Shown here: positions 51,861 to 52,415 of the stretch, piece by piece
Layout: every line of letters starts with the position of its first letter
How positions within the stretch are numbered: position 1 is the stretch's first letter
Assembly (NCBI GenBank): GCA_021463195.1
Contig: JAJTXZ010000029.1
Coordinates: 1 to 52,415, forward strand
DNA: 52,415 nt
Direction of reading: 5' to 3'
From: Anaerolineae bacterium
Lineage (GTDB): Bacteria; Chloroflexota; Anaerolineae; UBA4142; SHND01
Position numbers and translations under genes: made by a program
Notes under the pieces: generated by a model
Database searches by the model: none
Told to the model about the DNA's origin: nothing
Seen by the model: the letters and a program-made list of their open reading frames with translations, nothing else

Positions 51861-51933
51861 AGACATATATCACGACCCGATGAGATAATTTTTTAGATGA
51901 TTTTGGGTAGTCTTGCGCGCGCCAAAGTGTAGG

Positions 51934-52415
51934 TCATGCGGCCATGCGCGGCGCGTTCTTGGCGCGCAAAGTGGAGAGAACCGCGCGCGCCATCAAAAAG
52001 AGAAAGAGCAAAATAGAAATCACATTCAACATTCCGCCCCATTGCCGCACGTACAAGCCGAACCACAAATCGCCTGTCACGCGCAGGATGAGCGAAAGAT
52101 TGAGCAAAATCAATGGAACGTACATGAGCGGCGAATAGGGAACGTGACGCGCTAGCACGGCGGGTAAAATAATTGGCGCGTGTCCGAAAATCATCGAAAA
52201 GACGAAACCGACAAAGACCGAATGCAAGAGCGCGTCGTAAATTGGACCCGCAAACGCGCCCGCCATGAGAATGCGGAGAATGCCGCCGATGCCGAGCCAC
52301 ACATAACCGAGCAACAAACACCACGCGATAAAGCGCGTGAGTCCGCTCTGTTTGACGGTGCGCCGCGCAATGTCGTATCGCAAGAGCCACAGCGCGAGCG
52401 CAATCATGCCCAAGC
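51934..52415 (-). CDS. Polytopic membrane protein, partial (5' end outside the window)
   Basis: At least 160 residues with about five hydrophobic helices, including HSVFVGFVFSMIFGHAPIILPAVL, a His-rich helix pair reminiscent of NnrS or haem-copper-related membrane proteins. The frame stays open to the window edge, so the true start is not seen. It ends 74 bases before the GntR operator, on the same strand, and is probably outside the aromatic transcript. Assignment is tentative. Confidence 0.6.
   Translation of the reverse strand, partial: LGMIALALWLLRYDIARRTVKQSGLTRFIAWCLLLGYVWLGIGGILRILMAGAFAGPIYDALLHSVFVGFVFSMIFGHAPIILPAVLARHVPYSPLMYVPLILLNLSLILRVTGDLWFGLYVRQWGGMLNVISILLFLFLMARAVLSTLRAKNAPRMAA

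Overview
The window reads as bacterial chromosome, moderately GC-rich, with almost every gene between 3.3 kb and the right end on the minus strand except a plus-strand block at 23.7-30.7 kb. Archaeal-flavoured cofactor enzymes (tungsten aldehyde oxidoreductase, three-gene split glutamate synthase-like complex, CTP-type riboflavin kinase domain) sit beside ordinary bacterial signalling genes, and short imperfect tandem repeats fill many gene junctions. This suits an anaerobic or facultative member of Chloroflexota, but the phylum is an inference; there is no rRNA or marker gene to prove it.

Layout. 1-3.3 kb: duplicated REP-like hairpins, a Y1 (IS200-type) transposase and a type III-like restriction helicase-nuclease. 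3.3-6.2 kb: DUF4058 protein, MoaD-like sulfur carrier and aldehyde:ferredoxin oxidoreductase. 6.2-15.1 kb: lower-GC genes for predicted surface proteins (two PD40 propellers, an M23-like protein, a DCC-thioredoxin/Tat hybrid, a SpoIID-PA14 protein). These surround an FAD amino-acid/amine dehydrogenase fused to a 16-cysteine polyferredoxin, and a decayed methyltransferase. 15.3-23.4 kb: an amine/amino-acid nitrogen module on one strand: glutamine-synthetase-like ligase, APC permease, GlxB-GlxC-GlxD (MgsABC-type split glutamate synthase), HcnA-like and HcnB-like dehydrogenase subunits. 23.7-30.7 kb (plus): dihaem cytochrome c, small membrane proteins, an O-methyltransferase and a NarL-type two-component system.

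30.7-34.4 kb: an orphan E2 acyltransferase, a PaaK-type CoA ligase, and a fusion of a CTP-dependent riboflavin kinase-like domain to an FMN split barrel. 34.4-37.9 kb: an integron gene-cassette array without an integrase in view: four cassettes (RibD/DHFR-like, nucleotidyltransferase, NYN nuclease, EamA transporter) separated by attC-like sites.

38.1-51.8 kb is the centrepiece: an eleven-gene minus-strand cluster that matches anaerobic phenol degradation as known from Thauera/Aromatoleum. A GntR regulator with a perfect 15-bp-arm operator-like palindrome upstream leads into a UbiD-type phenylphosphate carboxylase, a HAD phosphatase, phenylphosphate synthase subunits PpsA and PpsB, UbiX, an unusual FMN-barrel/histidine-phosphatase fusion, a 4-hydroxybenzoate-CoA ligase-like PaaK homologue, and a three-subunit 4-hydroxybenzoyl-CoA reductase whose flavin subunit carries the extra [4Fe-4S] cysteine loop. 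Inferred route: phenol to phenylphosphate to 4-hydroxybenzoate to 4-hydroxybenzoyl-CoA to benzoyl-CoA. The third synthase subunit (CBS protein), the small carboxylase subunit and benzoyl-CoA reductase are not in the window. A partial membrane protein runs off the right edge.
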